Position numbers and translations under genes: made by a program
The notes under the pieces: model-generated
What the model was told of the DNA's origin: nothing
The model's input: only the letters and a program-made list of their open reading frames with translations
Databases searched by the model: none
NCBI GenBank assembly: GCA_910574915.1
Contig: CAJTCR010000007.1
Coordinates: 62,001 to 126,000 of the forward strand
Source of the DNA: Eubacteriaceae bacterium
Lineage (GTDB): Bacteria; Bacillota; Clostridia; Lachnospirales; Lachnospiraceae
Reading direction: 5' to 3'
DNA length: 64,000 nucleotides
In this document: piece after piece, positions 7,771 to 17,179 of the stretch
Numbering within the stretch: position 1 is the first letter of the stretch
Layout: each line of letters begins with the position of its first letter

Positions 7771-9966
7771 ATGAAACATATTACTTACAATGAAAAGACA
7801 AAAGTGTTTAAGCTCCATACGAAGAACAGCGTATATCAAATGCAGGTGAGGGATTATGATACGCTTGCCCATTTATATTATGGATCGGATATCGGGGACA
7901 GCGATGCGTCACACCGCATTATCAGTCTGGACCGGGGGTTTTCCGGCAATCCGTATGAAGCAGGGGATGACCGTACGTTTTCTTTGGATGTGCTGCCACA
8001 GGAATATTCTGGATATGGAAACGGGGATTACCGGATCAATGCGATCGAGATGACGCATGAGGACGGCAGCGATGCGATCCATCTGCGCTATGAGTCTTAC
8101 CGCATGTCGGAAGGCAAATATTCCCTGCACGGGCTTCCTTGTATGTTTGGCAGCGAGGAAGAAGCAGAGACGCTTGAGATCGTGATGTACGACCGCATTA
8201 CAAACCTTAAGGTACACCTGCTTTACGGGGTGTTTTATGACCTGGATGTAATTACGCGTGCGGTTCGGATTGAAAACCAGGGAGACAAGACCGTGACAAT
8301 CCAGCGTGCGATGTCAATGGAGATGGATTATCCGAACAAGCATATGGATTTGATTCATTTTTACGGCAGGCATTCGATGGAACGCCTGACCGAGCGGCTG
8401 CCGCTGTATCATGGCGTGCAGTCTGTGGAGAGCAAGCGCGGGATGTCCAGCCACCAGCACAATCCGTTTGTGATCCTCTGCGATAAGCCGACGAGTGAAA
8501 CGCACGGGGACTGCTATGGATTTGCACTCGCCTACAGCGGCAACTTCCGCTGTGAGATCGAGGTTGACCAGATGGAACAGACAAGGCTTGTCATTGGGAT
8601 TCATCCGTATCATTTTTCCTATCGGCTGAAAACCGGGGACATATTTGAGACACCGGAAGTCATTATGGCTTATTCGGCAAAAGGGCTGTCGGGGCTGTCG
8701 CATATTTACCATGACGCGTACCGCTCCAACTTAATCCGCAGCAAATACGTGACCGCGCCAAGGCCGGTGCTTGTCAACAACTGGGAAGCGACGTATTTTG
8801 ACTTTAACGAAGAGAAACTGTTTAATATTGCAAAGAACGCCAAGGAAATCGGGCTAGATATGTTTGTGCTCGATGACGGCTGGTTTGGCAAGCGTGATAC
8901 CGACTATTCCGGGCTGGGCGACTGGGTAGTGAACGAATCCAAGATCAAGGGCGGCCTGCCGCAGCTTGTAAAGCGTATTAAGGGGCTTGGCATGAAGTTC
9001 GGCCTATGGATCGAGCCGGAGATGGTATCGGAAGACAGTGATTTGTACCGCAACCATCCAGACTGGATCCTGCGTATTCCGCAGAGGAATATGACAAGAA
9101 GCCGCCACCAGCTCAATCTGGATATTACAAGGAAGGAAGTGCGCGACTATGTCATGAAGCAGATCTTCCAGGTACTGGATAGCTGCGGGGTGGACTATGT
9201 CAAATGGGATATGAACCGCAGCGTTGCAAATGTCTATTCCTCAGCGCTGCCAAGAGAACGCCAGGGCGAGGTGTTCCACCGTTATATGTTAGGCGTCTAT
9301 GAGATGATGGAGCAGCTTGTGACCAGATATCCTGATTTGCTGTTTGAAAACTGTGCGGGCGGCGGCGGCAGGTTTGATGCCGGGATGCTGTATTATTCGC
9401 CGCAGATCTGGTGCAGCGACAATACCGATGCGATTGACCGCTTAAAGATCCAGTACGGCACTTCTTTTGGCTATCCGATCAGTGCGATGGGAGCGCATGT
9501 GAGCGTATGTCCGAACCACCAGACCGGGCGTACGACGCCGTTTGAGACAAGGGCAGTTGTGGCAAGCGCAGGAACGTTTGGCTATGAGCTGGATTTGGAG
9601 CATTTGACAAAAGAAGAAAAGGAGACGGCAAAAGCACAGATCCAGGAATATAAAAAGATGGAGCACCTTGTGCAGACCGGGGATTATTACCGGCTGTCCA
9701 GTCCATTTAAAAACGATGACTATGTGATCTGGCAGTTCGTGTCCAAAGATAAAAAAGAGACGATTGTAAACGGGGTACAGCTCCGCAATGAGCCAAACCC
9801 GCATATCCATCTGATTTATCTGGAAGGATTAGACGCACAGGCGCATTATAAGGACGAGGCAACTGGAAGTATCTATACTGGCGCAGCGCTTATGAAGGCG
9901 GGAATCCCGCTGCCGGTGGGCGCCGGTGACTATCAGCCGATTAAGTTTCATTTTCGGATGGCTTAG
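7771..9966 (+). CDS. Alpha-galactosidase, GH36
   Basis: The 731-aa enzyme matches the full-length GH36 alpha-galactosidase plan: N-terminal beta-supersandwich, central TIM barrel and C-terminal beta domain. Key motifs are VLDDGWFGKRD, the nucleophile Asp480 in KWDMNRS, and the acid/base Asp550 in CSDNTDAIDRLKIQYGTSFG. It lacks a signal peptide and so acts in the cytoplasm on imported alpha-galactosides (melibiose, raffinose, stachyose). The start at 7771 follows GAGAGGTGACA; the longer frame open from 7699 runs inside the preceding gene. It is the last gene of the importer operon and is followed by a hairpin terminator. Confidence 0.96.
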   Translation: MKHITYNEKTKVFKLHTKNSVYQMQVRDYDTLAHLYYGSDIGDSDASHRIISLDRGFSGNPYEAGDDRTFSLDVLPQEYSGYGNGDYRINAIEMTHEDGSDAIHLRYESYRMSEGKYSLHGLPCMFGSEEEAETLEIVMYDRITNLKVHLLYGVFYDLDVITRAVRIENQGDKTVTIQRAMSMEMDYPNKHMDLIHFYGRHSMERLTERLPLYHGVQSVESKRGMSSHQHNPFVILCDKPTSETHGDCYGFALAYSGNFRCEIEVDQMEQTRLVIGIHPYHFSYRLKTGDIFETPEVIMAYSAKGLSGLSHIYHDAYRSNLIRSKYVTAPRPVLVNNWEATYFDFNEEKLFNIAKNAKEIGLDMFVLDDGWFGKRDTDYSGLGDWVVNESKIKGGLPQLVKRIKGLGMKFGLWIEPEMVSEDSDLYRNHPDWILRIPQRNMTRSRHQLNLDITRKEVRDYVMKQIFQVLDSCGVDYVKWDMNRSVANVYSSALPRERQGEVFHRYMLGVYEMMEQLVTRYPDLLFENCAGGGGRFDAGMLYYSPQIWCSDNTDAIDRLKIQYGTSFGYPISAMGAHVSVCPNHQTGRTTPFETRAVVASAGTFGYELDLEHLTKEEKETAKAQIQEYKKMEHLVQTGDYYRLSSPFKNDDYVIWQFVSKDKKETIVNGVQLRNEPNPHIHLIYLEGLDAQAHYKDEATGSIYTGAALMKAGIPLPVGAGDYQPIKFHFRMA

Positions 9967-9976
9967 GCTTTGCATG

Positions 9977-10012
9977 TGGCGGAAGCACTTTTACTGGAAG
10001 TGCCTTCCGCCA
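9977..10012 (+). terminator. Terminator after the alpha-galactosidase operon
   Basis: A hairpin pairs TGGCGGAAGCACTT (9977-9990) with AAGTGCCTTCCGCCA (9998-10012), with one unpaired base. The T-run behind it is short, so termination may be partial. Confidence 0.65.
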
Positions 10013-10057
10013 TTTCCAGTTCTATTCTGCAAAACCACGAAAAATCTCTGAAAAATA

Positions 10058-10086
10058 TTGATTTTGGTCAGATTGTCCGATATAAT
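10058..10086 (+). promoter_or_regulatory. Promoter of the coiled-coil protein gene
   Basis: TTGATT (10058-10063) and a perfect TATAAT (10081-10086) are separated by 17 bases. The gene starts about 50 bases downstream. This is a clear vegetative promoter. Confidence 0.75.
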
Positions 10087-10136
10087 AAACTCAGCTTATG
10101 ACGAACACGAGCGGATAAGAAAGCGAGGAAGATACG

Positions 10137-11417
10137 ATGGGATTGTGGAAGAACCTGAAATACGTATTATCAGATGAATGCAACGGATTGCTGCGCCTGC
10201 TGGTAGATCATTATAATAGAAGGTCGGATAAAAATGAAAAAAGCATACGGGAGATTCTTGTAAAGGTACAGCAGACATTGGACGCACAGGAAGTATTGGA
10301 CAACAATATGAGCGATTCCTACCAGGAGCTGAAAAACAGCCAGGAGTCGTTTGTCAAGGTGTCTGAACAGTGTGATAGTGTGCTTTCGCAGTGTGATACG
10401 ATCGTATCGCAGATCACCCAGATCGAGGCCGATTCTGCGGCACGCGGGCAGGAGATCAAAGACCTGATCGGCGAAGAATTTGAAAAGCAAAAGGAAGAGA
10501 TGAAAAAAAGCAGCCAGATGCTTGCGGCAAGAATCCGCGATGTACACATGTACTTAGAGGAAATCAATGCGCCAGACCCGGATGCGCCGAATGTCAATGA
10601 GCTGCTTGCGCGCATTGACGTGCTGGAAAAGAAAAACGCGGAGTACGAAAACAAGCTTGCTGCCGCGTTAAAAGAACTTGACGAGGCAAAACAGGCTTAC
10701 GATACCGCGGATCAAAGCTTCCAGGAAGAAAAGCGCAAGGTATTTAACCTGTCCAAAAAGCTGGCACAGGCAAACAGCAAGATCAGCGACCTTTTAGTAA
10801 GGGTCAAAGACCGTTCCCTTGAGACGATGCTGCAAAGGGATGATATACAAAACCCGTTTGTCATTACCGAAAACAAAGAAAAGTATACGATTACAGCAGG
10901 CAATATCCAGGTGATGGTGACAAGGTTTGCAAATATGGCAGTGTTAGACCGCTTTTTCGAGAGCGTCCCGGATCACGATCCGTACAAAAAGATGTATGGC
11001 CAGTACCAGAGAGATATCCGCAGTACGGCAAGGCAGTTTACGCCAAGGTCAGAGCTGGAAGATGTTTTGCAGGCGTTTGTACAGGTCGTGCAGGAAGACT
11101 TGATTGCAAAGATGGTCGAAGCGATGTACCGCAGAATGCGTTCCGGCAACGCCGAGTTTGAAGAAAAGCTGTTAAGCGCGTTAAACCAGTATTTGGAAGC
11201 AATCGGCTTTTACTGCCGCGACGGGCTGAAGGTCGGAGAGGTCTTCCAGGAAGAAGACTTAAAAGATATGGAATGTGCAAAGGATGCGCGCGCGCAGGGC
11301 AGAGAGCAGGGAGAGATTTTAGAGATCCGGTTGTATCCGTATTATATCAATTTTATTGATAAATATGGAAAACGAAGAAAAATGCATACAAAAGGGATGA
11401 TGACAGTAGCGGCATAG
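10137..11417 (+). CDS. Coiled-coil protein of unknown function
   Basis: The 426-aa cytoplasmic protein has no signal peptide or membrane helix. Residues about 30-240 are dominated by heptad-like helices rich in Glu, Lys and Gln. Residues about 245-400 look globular and contain a basic, helix-rich segment (YKKMYGQYQRDIRSTARQF). The C-terminus carries a small beta-like module (ILEIRLYPYYINFIDKYG). I do not recognise the family. It stands alone between its own promoter and terminator. A GrpE-like or filament-forming scaffold role is possible, but nothing in the sequence proves it. Confidence 0.75.
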   Translation: MGLWKNLKYVLSDECNGLLRLLVDHYNRRSDKNEKSIREILVKVQQTLDAQEVLDNNMSDSYQELKNSQESFVKVSEQCDSVLSQCDTIVSQITQIEADSAARGQEIKDLIGEEFEKQKEEMKKSSQMLAARIRDVHMYLEEINAPDPDAPNVNELLARIDVLEKKNAEYENKLAAALKELDEAKQAYDTADQSFQEEKRKVFNLSKKLAQANSKISDLLVRVKDRSLETMLQRDDIQNPFVITENKEKYTITAGNIQVMVTRFANMAVLDRFFESVPDHDPYKKMYGQYQRDIRSTARQFTPRSELEDVLQAFVQVVQEDLIAKMVEAMYRRMRSGNAEFEEKLLSALNQYLEAIGFYCRDGLKVGEVFQEEDLKDMECAKDARAQGREQGEILEIRLYPYYINFIDKYGKRRKMHTKGMMTVAA

Positions 11418-11434
11418 CGGCAAAGATCAGGCAG

Positions 11435-11470
11435 GAAAGCATTCGTCTGGAGCGGATGCTTTCTTTTAAT
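11435..11470 (+). terminator. Terminator of the coiled-coil gene
   Basis: GAAAGCATTCG (11435-11445) pairs with CGGATGCTTTC (11453-11463), with one T-G wobble and a seven-base loop, and is followed by TTTTAATTTT. Confidence 0.8.
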
Positions 11471-11531
11471 TTTAGGATTCCGGTGTGAGGTGTGATTTGC
11501 GTTTCCAGAGTGATATGTCTATTCAGGAGAG

Positions 11532-11780
11532 ATGGGCGGCGGAAATACGCTGCTTCCGCTGTATGCGGCATGGAAGTGCGGGCTGCCGGTGATCGATACG
11601 GACGGAAACGGGCGCGCCGTTCCAGAGCTGAATACCGGGCTGCTGCCGGTGCATGGCATACCGACCAGCCCGGTGATTCTCTCAAGCGAAGCGGGGGATA
11701 CGATGGTGGCGGTGATTACCGATATCAGCATTGTTTCACAAGGCGGATTTGACACAGGGGTAACGACTGTCCGTGCGGAC
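11532..11780 (+). pseudogene. Fragment of a DUF917-type protein
   Basis: The reading frame contains a segment resembling the middle of DUF917 proteins: GGGNTLLPLYAAWKCGLPVI, then DTDGNGRAVPEL and HGIPTSPVIL. DUF917 members are normally around 350 residues and have an N-terminal region that is absent here. There is no ribosome site at the first ATG, and the frame degenerates after about residue 80. I read this as a decayed gene piece. The family assignment rests on remembered motifs. Confidence 0.55.
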
Positions 11781-11803
11781 AGCGGAGAGACATACAAGGC
11801 AGC

Positions 11804-11950
11804 GAGACGTATGTGGGACAAAGGATCGCCCTTACGCAGACAAAGGCAAACGAGCGCTGGTACGATCTGCCGGAATGCTATAGCTGTTGGGATGAGGTAA
11901 TGGTCAGTGCCGGATACCGCAGTGTAAAGCCAGAAGTCAAATTTTGGTAA
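11804..11950 (+). pseudogene. Unrecognised C-terminal gene fragment
   Basis: In the +1 frame relative to the DUF917 fragment, 48 codons read like a real protein end (RIALTQTKANERWYDL, then CYSCWDEVMVSAGYRSVKP) and stop at 11948. The tryptophan- and cysteine-rich composition is unlike random translation. No start or ribosome site is present. It may be the frameshifted tail of the same ancestral gene or a piece of another. Confidence 0.45.
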
Positions 11951-12082
11951 ACGATCGTCGGCACTTCCTGTCGGCGGGCATCCAAAAGACTGCTGCTACA
12001 GGGACAGCGCCCACGTAGATCTGCGCTGTGGTACGAATCACATAAAGCGGCTCTAACAGCAGATTGTAATGCTGCAACTTAG

Positions 12083-12148
12083 AAGCGGCAAGCAACGGGG
12101 ATGAATCAGGCTGATATAAGTAAATTAGAAAATGGTACGAGAAATTAA
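12083..12148 (+). pseudogene. Remnant of an XRE-type helix-turn-helix
   Basis: A short frame encodes GMNQADISKLENGTRN, the recognition-helix signature of Cro/C1-type regulators, followed at once by a stop. Only about 20 codons survive, so the gene is not functional. Together with the two fragments upstream it marks a gene graveyard between two intact transcription units. Confidence 0.6.
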
Positions 12149-12248
12149 AAAGGCGGCTTTGAGAAATCAGAGCTGCTTTTCGTATGCTCAAAGATCTGAA
12201 AAGTTTCCTAACGGTTGATTTTATTTACTAAAATATCGTGATGGTTGA

Positions 12249-12278
12249 TTGCATTTTTTGAAACGTTCCTGTTATAAT
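12249..12278 (+). promoter_or_regulatory. Promoter of the XRE regulator/ABC exporter unit
   Basis: TTGCAT (12249-12254) and TATAAT (12273-12278) are separated by 18 bases. The regulator gene begins 89 bases downstream. Confidence 0.6.
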
Positions 12279-12366
12279 TGAATCGTAAAGGGAAATCGTA
12301 AGATTATATAAAAAGTAATGCAGTATCATTGTTTAGGCAGCAGAAAAAATTTCAGGAGAATCGACA

Positions 12367-13482
12367 ATGAATAAACTGAATTTACCGGAAAACCTTGTAA
12401 GGCTTCGGCATGAAAAGAAGCTGACGCAGGAAGAGCTGGCGGATTTTATGGGTGTGACAAAGGCATCCGTGTCAAAGTGGGAGAAGGGGCAGAATACGCC
12501 GGATCTGCTGCTATTGCCGCAGCTTGCGGCATTTTATGATGTGACGGTTGATGAACTGATCGGTTATGAGGCACAGCTTTCTGCGGAGCAGATTCGATAT
12601 CTGTATGCAAAGCTGTCCAAGGATTTTGCGAACCTGCCGTTTGGGGAGGCGGTGGAGAAAACGAAGGCGCTTGCGCATCGGTATTATGCCTGTTATCCGT
12701 TTTTGCTGTATCTTGGCATTTTGTACTGGAATCACTATATGCTGGCAAAGACGCCGGAGCAGGGCAGGCAGCTTTTGCAGGAGGCGGTGTGCTGGTGTGA
12801 GCGGATTTTGCAAAATTGCGGTGATGTGGGTGTGTGCAACGATGCGTTTACGCTGAAGGCTGGGCTGAATTTGCAGCTTGGAAAAGCAGAGGAGGTAATC
12901 AAAGATCTGGAGCCTGTCGCAGATCCAAGCCGCCTTTCTGGACAGAATGGGGGATTTTTGGTGCAGGCTTACCGCATGGCGGGGAAAAAGGAGCAGGCGA
13001 AACACTATGTGCAGGTGAAGCATTATATTGATCTGGTCAGCCTGACAGGAGACGCGATGCAGCTTCTTTCTCTTTATGAAGAGGATGAGCAACGGTGCAC
13101 GCAGACGATTCGGCGAATGCGCGGGGTTATGGAGCTCTACCAGCTTGAAGCGCTGCATCCGAACCTGTCGGCACAGTTTCACTACCAGTGTGCAGTCTTT
13201 TATTGTGCAAAAGGCAAGGTGCAGGAAACGTATGATACGCTCTGGCGTTTTCAAAAGTGCGTAGAACAGCTTTTGCAGGCAGATGAAATCAAGCTGCATG
13301 GAGACGCTTATTTTGATCTGCTGGATGCTTGGATCGCGCAGCTTCCGTTTGGCAGTGCTACGCCCAGGGATAGGAGCTTTATCAGGCAGAACCTGAAAGA
13401 TAGCTTTGCGCATCCGGTTTTTGACAGCATTCGAAATCAGCCTGAATTTCAAAAGCTGATGCGCATCCTGCAATTTAGATAA
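12367..13482 (+). CDS. XRE family regulator with TPR-like sensor domain
   Basis: The 371-aa protein has a Cro/C1-type HTH at residues about 8-62 (TQEELADFMGVTKASVSKW, then TPDLLLLPQLAAFYDVTVDE). About 300 residues of helical-repeat, TPR-like sequence follow. This resembles Rgg/PlcR-like one-component regulators that sense peptides, but the effector is unknown. The stop is 48 bases before an ABC ATPase gene and the three genes appear to be one operon, so the regulator probably controls the exporter. Confidence 0.85.
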   Translation: MNKLNLPENLVRLRHEKKLTQEELADFMGVTKASVSKWEKGQNTPDLLLLPQLAAFYDVTVDELIGYEAQLSAEQIRYLYAKLSKDFANLPFGEAVEKTKALAHRYYACYPFLLYLGILYWNHYMLAKTPEQGRQLLQEAVCWCERILQNCGDVGVCNDAFTLKAGLNLQLGKAEEVIKDLEPVADPSRLSGQNGGFLVQAYRMAGKKEQAKHYVQVKHYIDLVSLTGDAMQLLSLYEEDEQRCTQTIRRMRGVMELYQLEALHPNLSAQFHYQCAVFYCAKGKVQETYDTLWRFQKCVEQLLQADEIKLHGDAYFDLLDAWIAQLPFGSATPRDRSFIRQNLKDSFAHPVFDSIRNQPEFQKLMRILQFR

Positions 13483-13530
13483 ATGTATGGTAACAAGAAA
13501 TATGAAATGATAAAAACAGGAGGGTTTGGA

Positions 13531-14265
13531 ATGTTAAAAATTGAGCATTTGACAAAGCATTATAAAGGAAGCAAAAAGGGTATTACGGATCTGAGCCTGC
13601 ATATTGCTCCCGGAGACCTTTACGCATTTATCGGACATAACGGCGCGGGCAAGACGACGACGCTGAAATGCGTGACGGGCATCCAGGATTTTGACGCGGG
13701 ATCGGTTCAGATCTGCGGGATCGATCTTACCAAAGATCCGGTGCTGTGCAAGCAGCAGTTTGCTTATATCCCGGATAACCCGGATATTTATGAATATCTG
13801 ACAGGGATTCAGTATTTAAATTTTACCGCGGATGTCTTTAAAATCGGGGCAGCGAAGCGTGCAGAGCGGATCAGGACGTATGGGGATCTGTTTGAAATAA
13901 CGGCGTCCTTGGGAGACCTGATTTCCTCGTATTCGCATGGGATGAAGCAGAAGCTGGCGCTGCTTGCCGCGTTGGTGCATGAGCCAGGGCTTTTGATTTT
14001 AGATGAGCCATTTGTCGGGCTTGACCCGAAGGCGTCTGTGCTATTAAAAGACTTGATGCGCGGGATATGTGCAAAAGGCGGCGCGATCTTTTTTTCCACG
14101 CATGTGCTGGATGTGGCGGAAAAGCTGTGCAATAAGGTGGCGATTATTAAAGACGGTGCGCTTGTAACCGCAGGGGATATGGAAACGGTATTAAAACAAG
14201 GGCAGTCTTTGGAATCTGTCTTTATGGAGGTGGCAGGAGATGACAAATACGATGCGGCAAATTAA
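13531..14265 (+). CDS. ABC transporter ATP-binding protein
   Basis: This is a 244-aa ABC-2-type exporter ATPase. Walker A is GHNGAGKTT (about residues 37-45), the signature segment is degenerate (SYSHGMKQK), and Walker B is LLILDEPFVGLDP. The start at 13531 follows ACAGGAGGG with good spacing; an in-frame ATG at 13483, directly after the previous stop, lacks a ribosome site. It overlaps the permease gene by 26 bases, which indicates translational coupling. The family includes bacitracin- and antibiotic-type exporters, but the substrate here is unknown. Confidence 0.92.
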   Translation: MLKIEHLTKHYKGSKKGITDLSLHIAPGDLYAFIGHNGAGKTTTLKCVTGIQDFDAGSVQICGIDLTKDPVLCKQQFAYIPDNPDIYEYLTGIQYLNFTADVFKIGAAKRAERIRTYGDLFEITASLGDLISSYSHGMKQKLALLAALVHEPGLLILDEPFVGLDPKASVLLKDLMRGICAKGGAIFFSTHVLDVAEKLCNKVAIIKDGALVTAGDMETVLKQGQSLESVFMEVAGDDKYDAAN

Positions 14266-15847
14266 AAACCTGGCAAAATTGGAGCTTTGCAACTTATATG
14301 GGATAAATGTGTTTCGTTTTACAAAGCAGCAGGGGAAAAAAAGAAAGTATGCCTGCCTGTTCGTACTTTGGTGCCTGCTGCTTGCAATGATGGCATTTTA
14401 TCTGGGCAACCTGTCGTATGGGCTGATCGTGCTTGGACTAGAGGAAGTAGTTCCTGCTTATTTGCTTATGATTTCCAGTACAATGATTTTTGTATTTGGG
14501 ATGCTTAAGGCAGGGAGCATGATTTTTCGCAGGGAAGGCTATGATGTGCTGTGCGCGCTGCCGCTGCCAAAAGGCGTGATTGCGGTGGCAAGGCTGTTTC
14601 GGATGTATGTGGAAAACGGTCTGCTGACGCTTGCCGTACTGCTTCCTGGCATTGCGGTATATGCCTGGAATGCCAGGAAGGGCGTCGGTGCAGCTTTTTA
14701 TGTTATCATCGTACTGGATATTTTTGCCGCACCGCTGATTCCGATGTCTGCGGCGGTTTTGGTAGGTGCGCTTGTTACCGGGATATCCTCGCGTATGCGC
14801 CATAAAAGCCTGGCGGCGTCCGGGCTGTCTGTTTTGATGGTGTTTGCCATTTTGTATGGGACTTCCCGTATGGCGGCGCTGGAAGGCAATCTCGATGCAG
14901 AAATGCTAAGAGACCTGTCTGCAATGGTAACGGGGATGCTGGAAAAGGTATATCCGCCTGCGGTATGGCTTGGCATTGCCGCTGTGCGCGGTGACCTTTG
15001 GATGGGATTGTTTGGCTTATTTGTGTCCGTGGCTGTTTTTGCGGCAGTATCGGCAGGCGTTGTCCTTTGCTTTGCGAATATTTGCGAGCATCTTTCTGGC
15101 AGCTTTGCGACGCACCGTTACCAGCTTGGAGAGCTGAAAGCAGGCTCTGTGGCAGCAGCGCTTATAAGGCGGGAGTTTCGGCGGTATTTTTCGTCCAGTG
15201 TGTATGTGACAAATACAGTGATCGGGCCGGTGATGGGGTGCATCTTTGCCGGTACGGTATTTGTTATGGGAGCGGACGCGGTCGAACAGCTTCTGCCTGC
15301 TGGCTTAAATACGGAAATGCTCATTCCTTTTGTGCTGGCGGGTGCTTTTTGCATGATGACGACTACGGCAGTTTCGGTCTCGATGGAAGGAAAAAACTGG
15401 TGGCTGGTCAAAAGCCTGCCGCTGTCAGTCAAGCAGGTTCTGGATGCGAAAATCGGAATGAACCTGCTGCTGATCCTTCCGTTTTATGCCGTGTCCGAGG
15501 TGCTTTTGATGTTCGCATTAAAACCAGACGGACGAGAGCTGCTCTGGCTGGCGCTGGTGCCGCTTGTGATGATCGTATTTTCCTGCGTATACGGCATTAC
15601 GGTCAATCTGCATTTTCCGGTGCTGCAATGGGAAAACGAGGTCAGCGTGGTCAAACAGAGCGCCTCTTCCATGCTGGGCGGACTGGGCGGATTTGTAGCT
15701 GCGATTTTATGCGCGCTGGGAGCCGTCAAAGCAGGCAGTGCATACAGCGATCTTTATAATGGAGGGATTTGTGCGGGAATTGTGATTTTGACAGCAGGGC
15801 TGTATTGGAGCAACAATCGGTTTGATCTTTGTGGAAAGATTGGGTAA
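14240..15847 (+). CDS. ABC exporter membrane subunit
   Basis: The 535-aa polytopic protein has about twelve hydrophobic segments, roughly twice the ABC-2 unit, and its N-terminus (1-35) is cytoplasmic and basic. It overlaps the ATPase gene and is the obvious partner. Its length resembles the putative two-domain exporter permeases of Firmicutes. The substrate cannot be inferred. A large palindromic repeat begins about 125 bases after its stop. Confidence 0.88.
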   Translation: MTNTMRQIKNLAKLELCNLYGINVFRFTKQQGKKRKYACLFVLWCLLLAMMAFYLGNLSYGLIVLGLEEVVPAYLLMISSTMIFVFGMLKAGSMIFRREGYDVLCALPLPKGVIAVARLFRMYVENGLLTLAVLLPGIAVYAWNARKGVGAAFYVIIVLDIFAAPLIPMSAAVLVGALVTGISSRMRHKSLAASGLSVLMVFAILYGTSRMAALEGNLDAEMLRDLSAMVTGMLEKVYPPAVWLGIAAVRGDLWMGLFGLFVSVAVFAAVSAGVVLCFANICEHLSGSFATHRYQLGELKAGSVAAALIRREFRRYFSSSVYVTNTVIGPVMGCIFAGTVFVMGADAVEQLLPAGLNTEMLIPFVLAGAFCMMTTTAVSVSMEGKNWWLVKSLPLSVKQVLDAKIGMNLLLILPFYAVSEVLLMFALKPDGRELLWLALVPLVMIVFSCVYGITVNLHFPVLQWENEVSVVKQSASSMLGGLGGFVAAILCALGAVKAGSAYSDLYNGGICAGIVILTAGLYWSNNRFDLCGKIG

Positions 15848-15972
15848 AAGGGATGAAAATGGAGGCGTTTCAGTTATCATTAAAAGCGCATTATTTATTG
15901 CCGGGAACAAGCTGCAAACACTTTTTGACAACCATATTCCAGAGGTATCGTTAAAGCATTTTTCAAACTTGA

Positions 15973-16272
15973 ATTGCTTTGGTATATTTTTACTGGAAGG
16001 GACGCCGGAAGAGAGGATGTGCCTCCCCTGGCTGCGTCCGTTCCAGAATGCTAAGAATCCCTAAGTATCCCGCTGTTACGTTGTGGCTGCGCACGGTCGC
16101 GGCACCTAGTTCGCTGCCTGCTGGCAGCTAAAGGTGCCGCTTGGCTGCGCCCCTGGTTGCCCCGCAGAATACTAAGGGATTCTAAGCATTCTTCCAAAGC
16201 CGCAGCCAGGGGAGGCACATCCTCTCTCCCGGCTGCTTTTCGTAAATGCTACGAAACAAGCTCTAGTACTAG
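15973..16272 (+). repeat. Palindromic element, copy A
   Basis: This is a full-length member of the dispersed family. Outer arms (about 16001-16030 and 16205-16234) both read as GATGTGCCTCCCCTGGC or its complement. The variable stem AGAATCCCT (16054-16062) pairs with AGGGATTCT (16175-16183). The central hairpin pairs GCGGCACCT with AGGTGCCGC and encloses GCTGCC-TGCT-GGCAGC. It lies 3' of the ABC exporter operon and encodes no protein. Confidence 0.85.
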
Positions 16273-16433
16273 CTGATGTTTTGATGAAAAGACTTTTCTA
16301 AATATTAAGAGGAACTGATGTATCTTTTTGAAACTTTTATCAAGACTGTATGTAGGAATAGAAAATTTGGAAAAGAGGGTGTTTATTGCAGGAAATTATC
16401 ATAAAAGCTGTCGAAAATGAAAGAGGGAGATTT

Positions 16434-16961
16434 ATGCCGATGAAAACAATCGTAATTTACACTTCACAAACAGGATTTACAAAACGCTATGCTGAGTGGA
16501 TAGCGGAAGCAACGCAGGCTGATTGCTTTGAATTGTCAGCCGCAAAAAAGAAAGATTTGGCTGCATATGAAGCAATTATTTTTGGTGGTTGGGCTTGTGC
16601 GGGCAGTATCAGTAAAATTAGTTGGTTTAAGGGAAATATAGATAAATGGGCAGATAAGAAGCTGATTGCATTTTGTGTTGGAGGAAGCCCGATAGACAAC
16701 CCGGAAGTTGACATCGCTCTGAAACGGAATTTTAACGAGTCGGAGCAGAAAAAAGTCAAGGCATTTTATTGTCCGGGAGGGTTCAATTATGAAAAAATGT
16801 CTACACCTTCTAAACTGCTGATGAAAATGTTTATAAAAAAACTGAAAGCACAAAAAGATAAGACAGAAGCGGAAGAAATAATGGTGAAAATGATTTCTTC
16901 GTCTTATGATATTTCAGACAAAAAGTATATTGAACCGATTTTGCAATATTTGAAAAAATAG
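16434..16961 (+). CDS. Flavodoxin-domain protein
   Basis: The 175-aa protein starts with a beta strand and an FMN phosphate-binding loop (IVIYTSQTGFTKRYAEW), followed by a Rossmann-like flavodoxin fold similar to HemG/Flavodoxin_5 proteins (IIFGGWACAGSISKISWF). It probably acts as a cytoplasmic FMN electron carrier or oxidoreductase. The start is placed at 16434 after AGAGGGAG; a longer frame from a TTG at 16386 has no ribosome site. It is a single gene, more AT-rich than the exporter genes upstream, which may indicate separate origin. Confidence 0.85.
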   Translation: MPMKTIVIYTSQTGFTKRYAEWIAEATQADCFELSAAKKKDLAAYEAIIFGGWACAGSISKISWFKGNIDKWADKKLIAFCVGGSPIDNPEVDIALKRNFNESEQKKVKAFYCPGGFNYEKMSTPSKLLMKMFIKKLKAQKDKTEAEEIMVKMISSSYDISDKKYIEPILQYLKK

Positions 16962-17179
16962 CTTTTTAGAAGCAGGCGGAGGCAAAAAGAAATATCCCCC
17001 TTAATAAGTACGTAGCGAAATCCGTGTTGTTTCGCCTTTGTGTGAAAGCTGTAGACAAAATGAACTACAGTTAAAAAAGGATATTGCCCGATAGAGAAAT
17101 ATGTGTTATATTGACGATGTGGGAAAACCATAGAGCCAGGCGGCTTTATCCCTCTTATTTTTCGGATGCTTCAAAGTAG
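16962..17179. other. Intergenic stretch before the decayed toxin locus
   Basis: No credible gene is visible. An open frame on the minus strand (16904-17131) lacks a ribosome site and runs into the flavodoxin gene. The last third (about 17100-17140) is AT-rich and could hold the promoter of the toxin transcript, but no box pair stands out. Confidence 0.4.

Noticed and set aside
12511-13473. 320-codon minus-strand ORF opposite the XRE regulator
   Set aside because: It is fully antisense to a clear HTH protein, lacks a ribosome site and has a composition expected from the reversed strand.
16904-17131. 75-codon minus-strand ORF beside the flavodoxin gene
   Set aside because: It overlaps the 3' end of the flavodoxin gene and has no ribosome site. 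The composition is ambiguous and I could not support it.
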